NCBI RefSeq assembly: GCF_000186865.1
Contig: NW_008705573.1
Coordinates: forward strand, 1,196,855 to 1,260,854
Source: Aureococcus anophagefferens
Lineage: Eukaryota > Sar > Pelagophyceae > Pelagomonadales > Pelagomonadaceae
Direction: 5' to 3'
Length of the DNA: 64,000 nucleotides
The notes under the pieces were generated by a model that saw only the letters and a program-made list of their open reading frames with translations, was not told the origin of the DNA and did no database searches. Positions 38,459 through 48,034 of the stretch are shown piece by piece (position 1 is the first letter of the stretch; each line of letters opens with the position of its first letter). Made by a program: the position numbers and the translations under genes.

Positions 38459-39826
38459 TCAATCGACGACGATGCGCGTGTAGGGGTCGTAGAGGTTCGT
38501 GTCGGAGCCCGAGTCGCCGGGGTAGGTGACCATCTTGCTGTTCGTCGAGTTCGCGGTGTCGATGACCTGGAAGACGGCGCCGGAGCCGCCGCCGGACGCG
38601 ACGAGGTAGACGCCGTCGCCGAGCACGCGCGCGCCGCCCATGGCCTGGGCCTTGAAGTGGCACTCGGCGTAGGCGAAGGCCACGCCGCCGAAGACGGCGT
38701 CGGACACGGCGGTCGCGTTCTCCTGCGGCGCCAGCTTGAGCTCGAACTCGAAGACGAAGGACCCCGCGCGGCCGTCGATGGAGTTGATGAACATGGTGAT
38801 GGACTCCTTGCCCCGCAGGCCGCCGGAGGTCGTCTTCGAGGACGCCGTGTACCAGACGTTGTGCACGCCGCCCGTCCACTCGCGCGCGTGCGCGGGCAGC
38901 CCGAAGTGGTGATAGGTCGGCGCGTCGCCGTTGTCGTCGCCCGACGCGAAGGGCGACGTGCCGAAGCGCTGGAGGATGGCGTCGGCGCCGTCGGCGGCGC
39001 CGTAGGTCCAGGGGTCCTTGACGACGAAGGCCTCCTCGTAGAAGCGGTGCGTGAGCGCGAGGAGCGTCGTCCCCGCCGCGTCGTCGAACTTCAGGATGCC
39101 GTTGCCGTGCCACTCCTCGGAGTCGGCGCCGAAGCTCTCGTTGACGTACTGCATCTTGTAGACCGTCGAGTTGTAGTCGTACGTCTCGGCGCCGAGCTTC
39201 GATTCGATGGACCAGTAGGCGTCGCCGTCCTTGGTGTCCACCGCGGTCCCCGCGGCCACGTCGACCTTGACGATGGCGTTGACCTTGGCGCCGCCGATGT
39301 CCGCGTCGCTGTACTGCACTTGGAGGAGGACCACGGCCTTGTTCTCTTCGAGGAACGCGTCGAAGGTGTGCGTCGCGTGGACCCAGGCGACGCTCGCGCC
39401 AAAGGTCTCCGCGAGGAGCGCGTCGAGGTCCAGGTCCTTCGCCGACGCGTCCTTCTCGTAGACGCGCAGCGTGTCCGCGCAGCAGCCGCCGCCCGCGCCC
39501 TCGGGGACGTCCTTCACCTCCACCAAGACGAACATCTGGTCGCCCAGGGTCTTCGCCGAGAGCATGGCGCCGCCGCCGCCGCCGATCGACAGGTCGAGGT
39601 GGGACCAGTTGCCGAGGACGGCGCGGGCCGCGTCGTTCGCCGAGGCATTCACGAGCTCCATGGTCACGTCGCCGGCCCGGGAGACGTCGGCGGGGTACGT
39701 TAAATGCAGCCACTCCACGGTGGGCTTCGACGTCGCGGACACGTCCGCGGCCGCCGGCACCATGGCCACGTACTCCTCGACGGCGAGGGCCGCCGCGGGG
39801 AGGAGGGCCGCCAGGACGAGGCGCAT
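38459..39826 (-). CDS. Secreted arylsulfotransferase-like protein
   Basis: 455 residues from ATG 39826, with a signal peptide MRLVLAALLPAAALAVEEY. The repeating beta-strand pattern ending in a WxxG-type motif (VVKDPWTYGAADGADAILQR FGTS, then GVHNVWYTASSKTTSGGLRG KESITMFINS and FVFEFELKLAP) resembles the arylsulfotransferase-like beta-propeller proteins that are expanded in pelagophytes. The central histidines typical of true enzymes are not obvious apart from TYHHFGLP, so catalytic activity is uncertain. Two neighbouring Cys (GGGCCADTL) may form a vicinal disulfide. An extracellular or luminal role is inferred. Confidence 0.65.
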   Translation of the reverse strand: MRLVLAALLPAAALAVEEYVAMVPAAADVSATSKPTVEWLHLTYPADVSRAGDVTMELVNASANDAARAVLGNWSHLDLSIGGGGGAMLSAKTLGDQMFVLVEVKDVPEGAGGGCCADTLRVYEKDASAKDLDLDALLAETFGASVAWVHATHTFDAFLEENKAVVLLQVQYSDADIGGAKVNAIVKVDVAAGTAVDTKDGDAYWSIESKLGAETYDYNSTVYKMQYVNESFGADSEEWHGNGILKFDDAAGTTLLALTHRFYEEAFVVKDPWTYGAADGADAILQRFGTSPFASGDDNGDAPTYHHFGLPAHAREWTGGVHNVWYTASSKTTSGGLRGKESITMFINSIDGRAGSFVFEFELKLAPQENATAVSDAVFGGVAFAYAECHFKAQAMGGARVLGDGVYLVASGGGSGAVFQVIDTANSTNSKMVTYPGDSGSDTNLYDPYTRIVVD

Positions 39827-39954
39827 GCTACTCGGTGGGGGCAGGCGGGCAGCCAATTCTGAAATATCATGTTGCCCAGCAACGAGAAACTTCAAGTTCG
39901 TCGGGCGGGCGGCTGCCAATGGGCGTCGGCGCCCGGCAACGAAACACGCCACGC

Positions 39955-41568
39955 TTACTCGAGGCGCCACTTGCAGGCCTCGCGCTTGAGGGCGTTTGTG
40001 ATCTCGCGGGCGAGGGCGGCGTCCGTGTCGGCGCCGACGACCCACATGGCGCCCTCGTGGCCGTCGCGCGCGGCGCGGCCCTGCCCCGCGAAGAGCGCGC
40101 CGAGGCCCGCGGCGTCGACGGAGAGCAGGTCCCCCGCGGTGGTCCCCGCGGGCAGCACGACGTGGTTGAACTTGCCGCGCTCCGCCGTGAGGAGCCAGGC
40201 CCGCGTCGTGTCCGCGGACCAGCGCGCCGGGTGCTCGAGCGCCGGGTCGCCGGTGCCCGCGGACAGCTCCGCGGCGGGGCGCTCCGTCGCGACCGTGGAC
40301 CGCGTCGCGTCGCCGAGGCCCGGCGCCATGAGGCAGGCCGTCGCGACGCTGTAGACGGAGTGGATGAGGTCGTCGGCCGACGGGCTCAGCGTCGCCACGA
40401 GGTGGACGGCCTCCGCGTCGAAGAAGCACGTCCGCAGCACCCGCGTGAGGCTCGACGACCGGTAGGGCACGCGCCCGCCGTCGTGCGTCGCCCGGAAGCA
40501 GTCCTTGAGCGCCATGAGCGACAGGTTGATGTCCGCCGACTCGCGGTTCTGCGCGCGGCTCCGCATGCCCATCGTCTCCCATTTCCGCTCCGAGCCCGCG
40601 AGGTCCACGAGCGTGAGCGCGCGGCCGTCCGGCGCCAGCACCTGGACGACGGCGTGGCTCCGCGAGCTCGCGGCGTTGCGCTCCGTCTCCTCGGAGGCGC
40701 GGAGTCGTAAACCCGCCTCGAGCGCGCCCCGGAGCTCGGCCGCGGTCGTCGCCGCGCGGACCGTCGCCCCCACGAAGTGGATCTTCTCGTCGGCGTCGCT
40801 CAGCAGCTTCACGGGCGCGCCGTCGTTGAGCAGGTCGCGGCAGTCCTTCTTGCCCGAGAGCTCGAGGAACCGCACCTCCACGGGGCCCGCGTGGCGGTCC
40901 ACGAGGCGGTCGAGCGCCTCGCGGAGCGTGTGCGTCTTGCCCGTGCCCGTCTGTCCAAATAATAATAGCGCCGCGTCCCGCTTCCGGACGAGGAAGCGGT
41001 CCAGGAGCGGGTCGACGACGGCCGCGACGACGGGCGCGGCGCCCGCGAAGACGCCGTCCGTCTCGAAGTAGTGGTGGCGGACGCGCAGCGTCCGGTTCGA
41101 CCGCGAGAGCCGCGCGTCGTGCAAGACGACGCCGGACGCCTCCGCGCGCTCGACGACCTCGGGCCGGCTCGCGTCGTAGGCCGGGCGGATGCGCGCGAAG
41201 ACCCGCACGCCCCGCGCCCGGGGCGCCTGGAAAGCGTCCCGCCGCCGCGCGGCCTCCGCGGCGACGGCGTCGGCGCCGGAGCCCTCGGCCCAGGCCGCGA
41301 CGGCCGCGAGGAGGCACGTCGGGACGGCCGCGAGGGGGCTGCCCGCCTGCGCCTGGCCCCGCAACAAAGTGTCGACGCGCCAGTAGGCGTTGATGGCCCG
41401 CGCCGTCAGGGCGCCGTACTTCCAGGCGACCTCGCGCTCGTACAAGAGCTGGCGCGCGTCCTCGGCGCCCTTGAGGTCCCAGTCCGCCTCCTGCGCCGCG
41501 CGCCGCGCCGCGTTCCGCGGCGCGTCGGCGAGGTAGTCGGCGAGGGACACCGTCGTGTCGCCGGTCAT
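39955..41568 (-). CDS. Kinesin motor protein with SAM-like C-terminus (kinesin-13-like)
   Basis: 537 residues from ATG 41568. A ~140-residue N-terminal helical extension precedes the motor: VRVFARIRPAYD (beta 1), LLLFGQTGTGKTHTLREALD (P-loop), FLELSGKKDCRDLLNDGAPV, RNAASSRSHAVVQV (switch I), [13 protein letters not shown] (switch II), NLSLMALKDCFRA and VPYRSSSLTRVLRTCF. The compact motor and the KDCFRA helix fit kinesin-13. After the motor, a ~65-residue segment (WSADTTRAWLLTAERGKFNH, LLSVDAAGLGALF) resembles a SAM domain, an arrangement I recall from some protist kinesins. No long coiled coil. Microtubule depolymerisation is the family role, inferred here. Confidence 0.9.
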   Translation of the reverse strand: MTGDTTVSLADYLADAPRNAARRAAQEADWDLKGAEDARQLLYEREVAWKYGALTARAINAYWRVDTLLRGQAQAGSPLAAVPTCLLAAVAAWAEGSGADAVAAEAARRRDAFQAPRARGVRVFARIRPAYDASRPEVVERAEASGVVLHDARLSRSNRTLRVRHHYFETDGVFAGAAPVVAAVVDPLLDRFLVRKRDAALLLFGQTGTGKTHTLREALDRLVDRHAGPVEVRFLELSGKKDCRDLLNDGAPVKLLSDADEKIHFVGATVRAATTAAELRGALEAGLRLRASEETERNAASSRSHAVVQVLAPDGRALTLVDLAGSERKWETMGMRSRAQNRESADINLSLMALKDCFRATHDGGRVPYRSSSLTRVLRTCFFDAEAVHLVATLSPSADDLIHSVYSVATACLMAPGLGDATRSTVATERPAAELSAGTGDPALEHPARWSADTTRAWLLTAERGKFNHVVLPAGTTAGDLLSVDAAGLGALFAGQGRAARDGHEGAMWVVGADTDAALAREITNALKREACKWRLE

Positions 41569-41580
41569 CGTCGCGATGGG

Positions 41581-41721
41581 CTGCCCCTCGTCGGCGCTCG
41601 ACGGGCACAACCAACCGCGCCGCCGCGGCTTCCTCGAACGGGCTGGCTGCGGCCGCGCGGGCTGCCCCTCGTCGGCGCTCGACGGGCACAACCAACCGCG
41701 CCGCCGCGGCTTCCTCGAACG
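41581..41721. repeat. Tandem duplication, period 81 bp
   Basis: A 60-bp stretch beginning ctgcccctcgtcggcgctcg at 41581 is repeated exactly at 41662. It lies in the gap between the divergent kinesin and HSF genes, immediately upstream of the kinesin ATG, so it is probably promoter or 5' UTR. The period is a multiple of three, and the minus-strand kinesin frame stays open through both copies (CPSSADEGQP twice). Confidence 0.9.
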
Positions 41722-41976
41722 CGCTGCGGTCGTGTTGAGGCCACTGATGAGCGCCGCCCGGATCTACTTGAGCAAAAGTGCTCGGGCGCCGCCTCTCCGC
41801 CCCGTCTGCAAACCCCAGTTCCACCGCCCGCCGCGCTTTCCGCCGCGGGCTCACCGCGTCGTCGCCGTCGACGTGGTCCCCGACGCGGCGGGACTCATTT
41901 TTCCCCGCGCCCGGGGCCTTTTGACAGTCTTTGAGCGAGCGCGCCAAAACTCGCCGCGCGGCCTCGGATCTTACCC

Positions 41977-43430
41977 ATGGCGGACCAGAAGTCGGCGCGC
42001 GGCTCGTGCGTCCCGCGGCGTCCGCGGCGGCCCGCCGCGCCGCGCGCGCCCCCCCGGGCCCGCCGGGGCGGACCCGCGCGGCGCGCGCGGCGCCGCCCCC
42101 CTTTTTTCGCTCGCTCCCGGCGGGCCGCGCGCGACCCCCCCCGCCCCCCAGGTTCCCGGCGAAGCTCTACGACCTCGTGGACTCGCACAGCAACGTGCCC
42201 GAGGACGAGGCCATCGTGAGCTGGTGCGAGAACGGCCTCGCGTTCATCGTCCGGGACCTCACGCGGTTCTGCGAGGAGGTGCTCCCCGCGCACTTCTGCC
42301 ACAACAAGTGGGCGTCCTTCATCCGCCAGCTGAACCTCTACGGGTTCCGGCGCATCACGCAGGGCGCCTCGAGCGGCGCCTACTGGCACAAGTTCTTCCA
42401 GCGCGGCGAGCCGCACCTGCTCCGGGGCATCACGCGGTCGCGGCGCCAGGGCAGCGGCTCGAGCGCCGCGAACCGGAGCGCGACGAACGACGACGCGCGG
42501 CCGCCGCCCGCGCCGCCGGCGGCCGCGCCGGCGCCCCGCGACGCCTACGACTACGACGACGGCCGCGGCCGCGGCGCCGGCGCCGCGCACCACGGCGCGT
42601 GGTCGAGCACGGTGGCGCCGATGCACAGCGGCGTGCCCCTGCCGGCCATGTCCGTGCTGCCCCAGCTGCCGCCGGCGCCCGTGATCTCCGACGAGGCGCT
42701 CCTCCACGAGCTCGACACGCTCGTGCAGCAGCAGCGCCAGAGCCAGCGCTTCGACGAGCCGCGCGGCGGCTCGCGCGAGGCGGACGTCGCGGCCATGCCG
42801 CCGCCGCCCCAGCGCGCGGGGTCCGGCGAGCTGCTCAACTCCGGGAGCGGCGGGTCGCTGTCCAAGTACCTCGCGCCCGGCGACGGCGGCGGCGGCATCC
42901 GGAAGCGGCTCGCGAGCCACCAGTCGATCCACTCCGTCGGGTCCTTCGACAACGGCCAGATGACGGAGATCGGCGGCCACGGGCCGGACCGCCAGCGCGG
43001 GAAGCACGGCTCCGGCGGCGACCTGGCGGGCGCCGGCGGCGGCGGGTTTCGGGTCGCGCGGCGGACGAACTCGAAGTCGTCGCTGGCGTCGGACGACTGG
43101 GACCTCAACATCGCGGACGTCGACTCGCTGAACCTCGACGACTGGCGATGGTCCGAGTCGCAGAACGGGCCGGCGCTGTCGTCCTTCGGCGGCCGCCAGG
43201 GCGGCGACTTCCTCCGGAGCTCCGGCGGCGCGGGCGGCATGGGCGGCGGCCGCACGCATTCCGGGAACTCGCTCGGAGGTTTGGCGGACCTCCAGCAGGG
43301 CCTGCCGCTGACGGACCTGCCGCGGTCCCGGAGCGGCGAGGGCCTCCTGGCCCAGCCCATGCTCAACGCGAACGACCCCCGCGTCAAGAACGACCCCCTC
43401 TACACGCAGCGCGGCCTCTCGTCCCACTAG
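41977..43430 (+). CDS. HSF: Heat-shock transcription factor, two exons
   Basis: Exon 2 (42152-43430) starts with the HSF winged-helix DNA-binding domain: FPAKLYDLVDSHSNV, AIVSWCENGLAFIVRDLTRF, VLPAHFCHNKWASFIRQLNL YGFRRI, SGAYWHKFFQRGEPHLL. A short first exon (41977-41996, MADQKSA) joined at GC 41997 / CAG 42151 keeps the frame and gives MADQKSAFPAKLYDLV. This junction is inferred; a longer first exon is possible. After the domain comes a low-complexity Ser/Gly/Pro-rich tail with DELDTLVQQQRQSQRF (a short coil) and acidic/aromatic DDWDLNIADVDSLNLDDWRW, a plausible activation region. No extended heptad HR-A/B is visible, which is unusual for a trimeric HSF. Confidence 0.9.
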
Positions 43431-43997
43431 GCGCGCGCGCCGCCGCGCCGCGGCGCCGACGCACGTCGGAGCGCCGCGCCCGCCGCCCCCCGGGGTGGCG
43501 AAGGAAGACCGCCTAAAAGTAGGCGTGTCGCGTTTTTGGGGGTGGGAAAGGAGTGCAAAAGGGAATGGCGGTTGCTGCGTACCTCGCGGCGGCACTGCTT
43601 TGTTTCGGCCGGCAGAATCCGAGGTCTCGGTAGGCTCTCGGTGTGCTGAGGACCTTGTTCGACGTAGACACACGTTTCAGGAGACGAGGTAAAAGGGGCA
43701 AGATTATCACGGATCAAGATCGAGGGCGTCGGCGCCATCGGCTGATTGGCGTTGAAGGCTCTGGCACGCCAAGAAGGCCCTGACGCCCCAGGTCGACTGC
43801 AGTCAACCTTCGCATCAGACAGAATCAGCGGTCAGTTCGCTGCGCGCGCGCCGGCCCTTTGCAACGCCAAGGTCTGCCGCGCCTCGTGCAACCCCTCCGC
43901 CCCTGGCGCGGTCGCGCCGCCCCGCGTTCGCAACTCGTTGCGGTCCGTGCGCTCCGAGAACCTTCGGGAGAGCGCGAGAAGCCTACCTGCCCACGAA
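43431..43997. other. Intergenic stretch, nothing recognised
   Basis: About 570 bp between HSF and the next gene. It is less GC-rich than its surroundings near 43500-43720 (for example gcgtttttgggggtgggaaa). I see no gene, repeat or promoter motif I can defend. Confidence 0.4.
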
Positions 43998-44807
43998 ATG
44001 GCCCTGTCCTGCGTGCCCCCGCTCACGAGCAAGTTCCAGAAGTCCTGCGACGCCGCTTGGCTCCGGTGCCCCGCCGGCGAGCCGATGACGCGCCAGGTGT
44101 CCCGCGACTCGGTCGTCGGCGACGCGCCCGAGAACACGTCCGTCGTCGCCAAGAATACACCCTCCTTCTTCGTCGAGAAGACGCCGTCCTTCGTCGCCGA
44201 GAAGACGCCGCCCTTCGTCGAGGGCGAGGTCCACGTCCTCGCGCGGTGCCGCTTCCAGGGCTGCGACCGGGGCGCGCTCGCGTGGCGCCAAGCCTTCTAC
44301 TCGGTGGACCTCGTCGACGGCGCGCTGCGCGTCTTCCGCTCCGACGAGGACCGGCGCACGTGGCGGCGCCAGGGCGGCGAGAACCTCGCCAAGTGGGCGG
44401 CGGTCATCGGCGGCGACCACGTCGTCGCGGACGTCGCGGCCGCGCCGCCGCCGAGCGCCGGCAAGCGCAACCGGAGAAGTCGCCGCGCGCCGACGCTCGA
44501 GGACGTGCCCGAGTCCGAGGAGGACGACGAGTCGCCCCTGGCCTCGTCCCTCGAGGACGCCGCGTCCCGCGAGGGCGACCTGCCCCTGCGGAACCGGCCC
44601 GCGCCGCGGTCCTGCGCGGACTGCGCCCGCGACGTCGACTACTGCTCCTTCGAGGTCTGGAAGCGCGCGGACGTCGGCGGCGACGGCTCCGGCGCGCCCC
44701 TCCTCAAGTTCGCCGCGGCGCCCGACGACCGCGACGACCTCGACGTCCTCCACGACGCCCTCGAGGCCATCTCGCTCACGTCCGCGACGCACGTCATCGA
44801 GCCCTGA
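43998..44807 (+). CDS. Hypothetical protein with PH-like region and short repeats
   Basis: 269 residues from ATG 43998; the frame is open further upstream to about 43746, but the upstream part has irregular composition. A short internal repeat, PSFFVEKTPSFVAEKTPPFV, precedes a stretch that could be one end of a PH-like fold (VHVLARCRFQGCDRGALAWR QAFYSVDLVDGALRVFRSDE DRRTW). A basic/acidic linker (KRNRRSRRAPTLEDVPESEE DDES) and a Cys pair (RSCADCARDVDYCSFEVW) follow. No family assigned with confidence. Confidence 0.55.
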   Translation: MALSCVPPLTSKFQKSCDAAWLRCPAGEPMTRQVSRDSVVGDAPENTSVVAKNTPSFFVEKTPSFVAEKTPPFVEGEVHVLARCRFQGCDRGALAWRQAFYSVDLVDGALRVFRSDEDRRTWRRQGGENLAKWAAVIGGDHVVADVAAAPPPSAGKRNRRSRRAPTLEDVPESEEDDESPLASSLEDAASREGDLPLRNRPAPRSCADCARDVDYCSFEVWKRADVGGDGSGAPLLKFAAAPDDRDDLDVLHDALEAISLTSATHVIEP

Positions 44808-45213
44808 CGCTCCGGTGGCCGTCGCGCCCCCGCCGCTCCGGCCCCGTCGCCACGATGGGGCCGCATGGCTTTTCCCGAAGAAACTCCGCTGTTGTGCCCC
44901 GTAAGAGGCGATTCTCTCGAAACAGACGACGCTCGGCGGTTTCGCGGGCGCCGCGCTTCGAATTCCGGTAGCGGGGCGGCGGTCGCGGACACGAGGCCGG
45001 CGCCGGTGCCCAACCGGCGCGGCGTGCCTCTGAAGTCACGGTCCTTCCCAGGCGCCGGCCGGGCCCCGGGGCGACTTCCGGGGCGAAACCGCCGCGGCGC
45101 ACGCCGCCGCCGCCGAACCCTCGCGCGGCGAGTGTCTCCCCTCCCGTCGCGCCAGGTTGATGATACGGCGAGATGGTTTAACGAAAACCGCGCGGCCGGG
45201 CGCGCGTGCCGCT
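44808..45213. other. Intergenic stretch between convergent genes, nothing recognised
   Basis: About 400 bp. Short open frames on both strands have no protein-like features. Confidence 0.4.
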
Positions 45214-45789
45214 CTAGGCGGCGTCTTCCGCGTCGCCGTCCTCGGGCACGTCCGCGTCCTGATCGTCGTCAGGCGGGAGTGCGCCGGAGTGGACGACGTC
45301 CTCGGGCACGAGGTCGTCGAGGCCGCGGTAGACCTCGACCTCCTGGAGCGGCTGGTGCATGACGTCGGCGAAGTCGACGGGGAGGCCCGCGCGGTACTCG
45401 TCGACGGGCTCGGCCGGCACGTCGAGGGACTGGAGCAGCTCCTCGAGGCGGGCCCGCTGGTCCGTGTTCCCCTCGGCGTGGACCTTCGCCGAGAGCCAGC
45501 GCTCGAGCGAGAAGTCGCGGAGGGCGTCGAGGCCGTAGTCGGCGGTGTCGTCGAGCGCGACCTCGAGGGCCGACTCCCACAGGTCCTCGGTGACGACGCG
45601 GCCCGACGGCAGGGCGAACGCGGGCCCCGTGAAGCCGAGGTTCTTGTACGCGGTCATGACCGTCGTACGGATGCGGGCCGCCTCGGGGGAGGACCGGGCC
45701 TCGTCGGGCGTCGCGTCGAAAAACGACTGCCGAAGCGGGGCGGTTGCGGCCGAACGTTTCAGGATCGGCTTCGGGAGTAAAAGCGCCAT
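45214..45789 (-). CDS. Hypothetical acidic protein
   Basis: 191 residues from ATG 45789. The start MALLLPKPILKRSAATAPLR is basic/hydrophobic and could be a targeting peptide. A central conserved-looking part reads TVMTAYKNLGFTGPAFALPS GRVVTEDLWESALEVAL, LDALRDFSLERWLSAKVHAE and RARLEELLQSLDVPAEPVDE. The C-terminus is strongly acidic (DDDQDADVPEDGDAEDA). I do not recognise the family. Confidence 0.6.
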   Translation of the reverse strand: MALLLPKPILKRSAATAPLRQSFFDATPDEARSSPEAARIRTTVMTAYKNLGFTGPAFALPSGRVVTEDLWESALEVALDDTADYGLDALRDFSLERWLSAKVHAEGNTDQRARLEELLQSLDVPAEPVDEYRAGLPVDFADVMHQPLQEVEVYRGLDDLVPEDVVHSGALPPDDDQDADVPEDGDAEDAA

Positions 45790-46605
45790 GATGCGGTGTG
45801 CGAGGTGGGGGAGCGAGGGCTAGTCGAGCTCGGCGGAGGCCGAGGTTGTGGTCGCGCGGGGGCACGACTAACAGGCCATCGCTGCTGTCTTCTAGCCGGC
45901 GAAGGCGGTTTACTCCGGGAGAGGGGCGAACGGGGCGCCGAAAAGCGGTGGGGGTCGACTAGTAGGGTCGACGGGTGGGATGGGCCGGGCTAGAGGTGCT
46001 CGGCAGTAAGTTTGCGTCGGCGGGGTGCGTGCGCACAACGTATCGATGGGTGGAGGCGATGGCTGCTTTGCTCGTTCGTCGAACGCGAGGCGATCTACGA
46101 CCGCACCCCGGCGAAGCGGTCGATATTACCTTCACGCTGCATTTTCGCAGGCGCCCCATGCGCAGTGGACACGTCGGCTCGCGGTCCTACAAGGTTCAAC
46201 ACGGCGCGCGTCGCGTGTCACAAGAGAAAGCGTGGTAGTTCTTGGCCCCCCACCTCGCCCACGTCGTATTACACGCGGAAAGAAGGCCGCGGCCGCGGTC
46301 CGCCGGCGCTATGTACTTCGAAAAAACGACAAAAGGCCGCCGCCGAGCTTCCACTCGAGAACGCGAGACTCGCCAGCCCCAAGCCTAGCCGGCTCGCGTC
46401 GCTTTCTGCGGCGCACGAGCGCGCCGAGCAGCGACAAAACACCCCCGGCGGCCGGTCCAGAGCTGAAGACTCGAGCTCGACCTCGTCTTGCCTCGGGCCC
46501 ATCTCGGCGGTGTCCGCTGGGCCTCGCGACCGACCGCCGCCCCGCCCCAGCTCTGGGGGCGGCGCGCGGCTGCGAATGGCCTCCTGACACGAGGCACGCG
46601 CGCAG
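45790..46605. other. Long intergenic region, nothing recognised
   Basis: About 815 bp between the divergent hypothetical gene and the trehalose-phosphatase gene. A pyrimidine-rich acceptor-like sequence (ttaccttcacgctgcatttt cgcag) ends near 46150, which hints at an unrecognised 5' UTR intron of the downstream gene, but I cannot place its donor. No coding sequence supported. Confidence 0.4.
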
Positions 46606-47684
46606 ATGGCGGAACTGCTCGAGCACGAGAAGCTCGCCCAGGTCCAGAACTACGCCCAGGCCAATGACATTCCGTCGCGCGCCGTGCCGCCGCGGAGCGG
46701 GCTGAACATCCTCACGCCCAGCCGCACGGAGCCGGCGCTGGGCGCGACCGGCGGCAAGGCCTACGGCCTGGCGGCGGCGGCGAAGCCGACCGCGGGCGCG
46801 TCCCCGCGCCGAGGCGCGCCGCCGCTCCCCGCCGAACGAATCTCCCGCGCAGGCGAGGCGGCGTCGCCGCGGAACCTGAGCCGCGCGGCGTCGGCCCACG
46901 CGCTGACGGCCCTGGAGAACTCCATCGACCGGTCCCCGCGGCCGCGGCCCGCCGCGCCGCCGCCGTCGAAGGCGCCGAGCCCGGTCCTACAACCGAAGAA
47001 GACGCCCGACTGGCGCGCGCTGCCGAGCGCGCTCGACATCGCCGCGGCCCTCGCCGGCGGCGCGACGAGTGCGCGGCGCCAGCTCGTCGTCTTCCTCGAC
47101 TACGACGGCACGCTCACGCCCATCGTCAAGGACCCCGCCGCCGCGACGCTCTCCGAGCCGATGCGCGACGCGGTCAAGACCCTCGCGGCCAAGTCGACGG
47201 TGGCCGTCGTCAGCGGCCGCGCGCGCGAGAAGATCCGCGAGTTCGTCCGGCTCGAGGAGCTCTACTACGCGGGGAGCCACGGCTTCGACATCGACGGGCC
47301 CGGCGGCCTCCGCCACTCCGTGTCCGCGGAGATCATCCCCGTGCTCGCCGCGGCGCGCGACGCGCTGCGCCGGAGCCTCGCCCACGTCGCCGGCGCCTCC
47401 GTCGAGGACAACCGCTTCGCCGTGTCCGTGCACTGGCGCAACGTCGCGGAGCCGGAGCGGCCCGCGGTCTCGGCCGTCGTCGACGCGATGCTCCGCGAGG
47501 CGCCCTTCGCGGGCGCGCTCAAGCGGTCCGAGGGCAAGTGCGTCTACGAGCTCAAGCCCAACGTGCGCTGGGACAAGGGCGAGGCCGTGCTCTACCTCCT
47601 GGAGCTGTTGCGGCGCCGCGCGATGTCGTTCGAGGAGTACGGCGCGGATCCCGCGGACGACGACGGCGGCGCGCCTTCCGGCGG

Positions 47685-47725
<41 letters not shown>

Positions 47726-47970
47726 ACCACCGCGACTCGCCCGTCGGCTTCTCGCCGTCGGAGTGGTACCGGGGCGTGCTGCCCGTCTACGTCGGCGACG
47801 ACACGACGGACGAGGACGCGTTCCGCGCGCTCAAGCCCCTCGGCGCCGTCACGGTGCTCGTGACGCCCGAGAAGGAGGCCAAGGAGCGGCCCGCGGCGAC
47901 CTACGCGACGCACACGCTCGGCGGCGTCGGCGACGTCAAGGCCTTCATCGACGCGCTCGCCGCGGCCTGA
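46606..47970 (+). CDS. Trehalose-6-phosphate phosphatase
   Basis: 454 residues from ATG 46606. A ~150-residue low-complexity leader precedes the HAD-type phosphatase: LVVFLDYDGTLTPIVKDPAA (catalytic Asp pair), STVAVVSGRAREKIREFV, YYAGSHGFDIDGPGG, DNRFAVSVHWRNVAEPE, KRSEGKCVYELKPNVRWDKG EAV and YVGDDTTDEDAFRALK (Mg-binding). It dephosphorylates trehalose 6-phosphate to trehalose (family knowledge). A polyproline run (PPPPPPPPPPP) sits in a surface loop between the cap and the last HAD motif. There is no synthase domain, so it acts with a separate TPS. Confidence 0.93.
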
Positions 47971-48034
47971 GGCGCGCGCGCGGCCGGCCGGGGCGCCCAA
48001 GTCCCAGCCCCGGCCCTAAGCGGCTCGGCGACGC

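Noticed and set aside
46100..46150. A third introner family based on ttaccttcac...cag shared by 15340 and 46115
   Set aside because: The similarity is short and resembles any polypyrimidine acceptor; no matching left ends or target duplications found.
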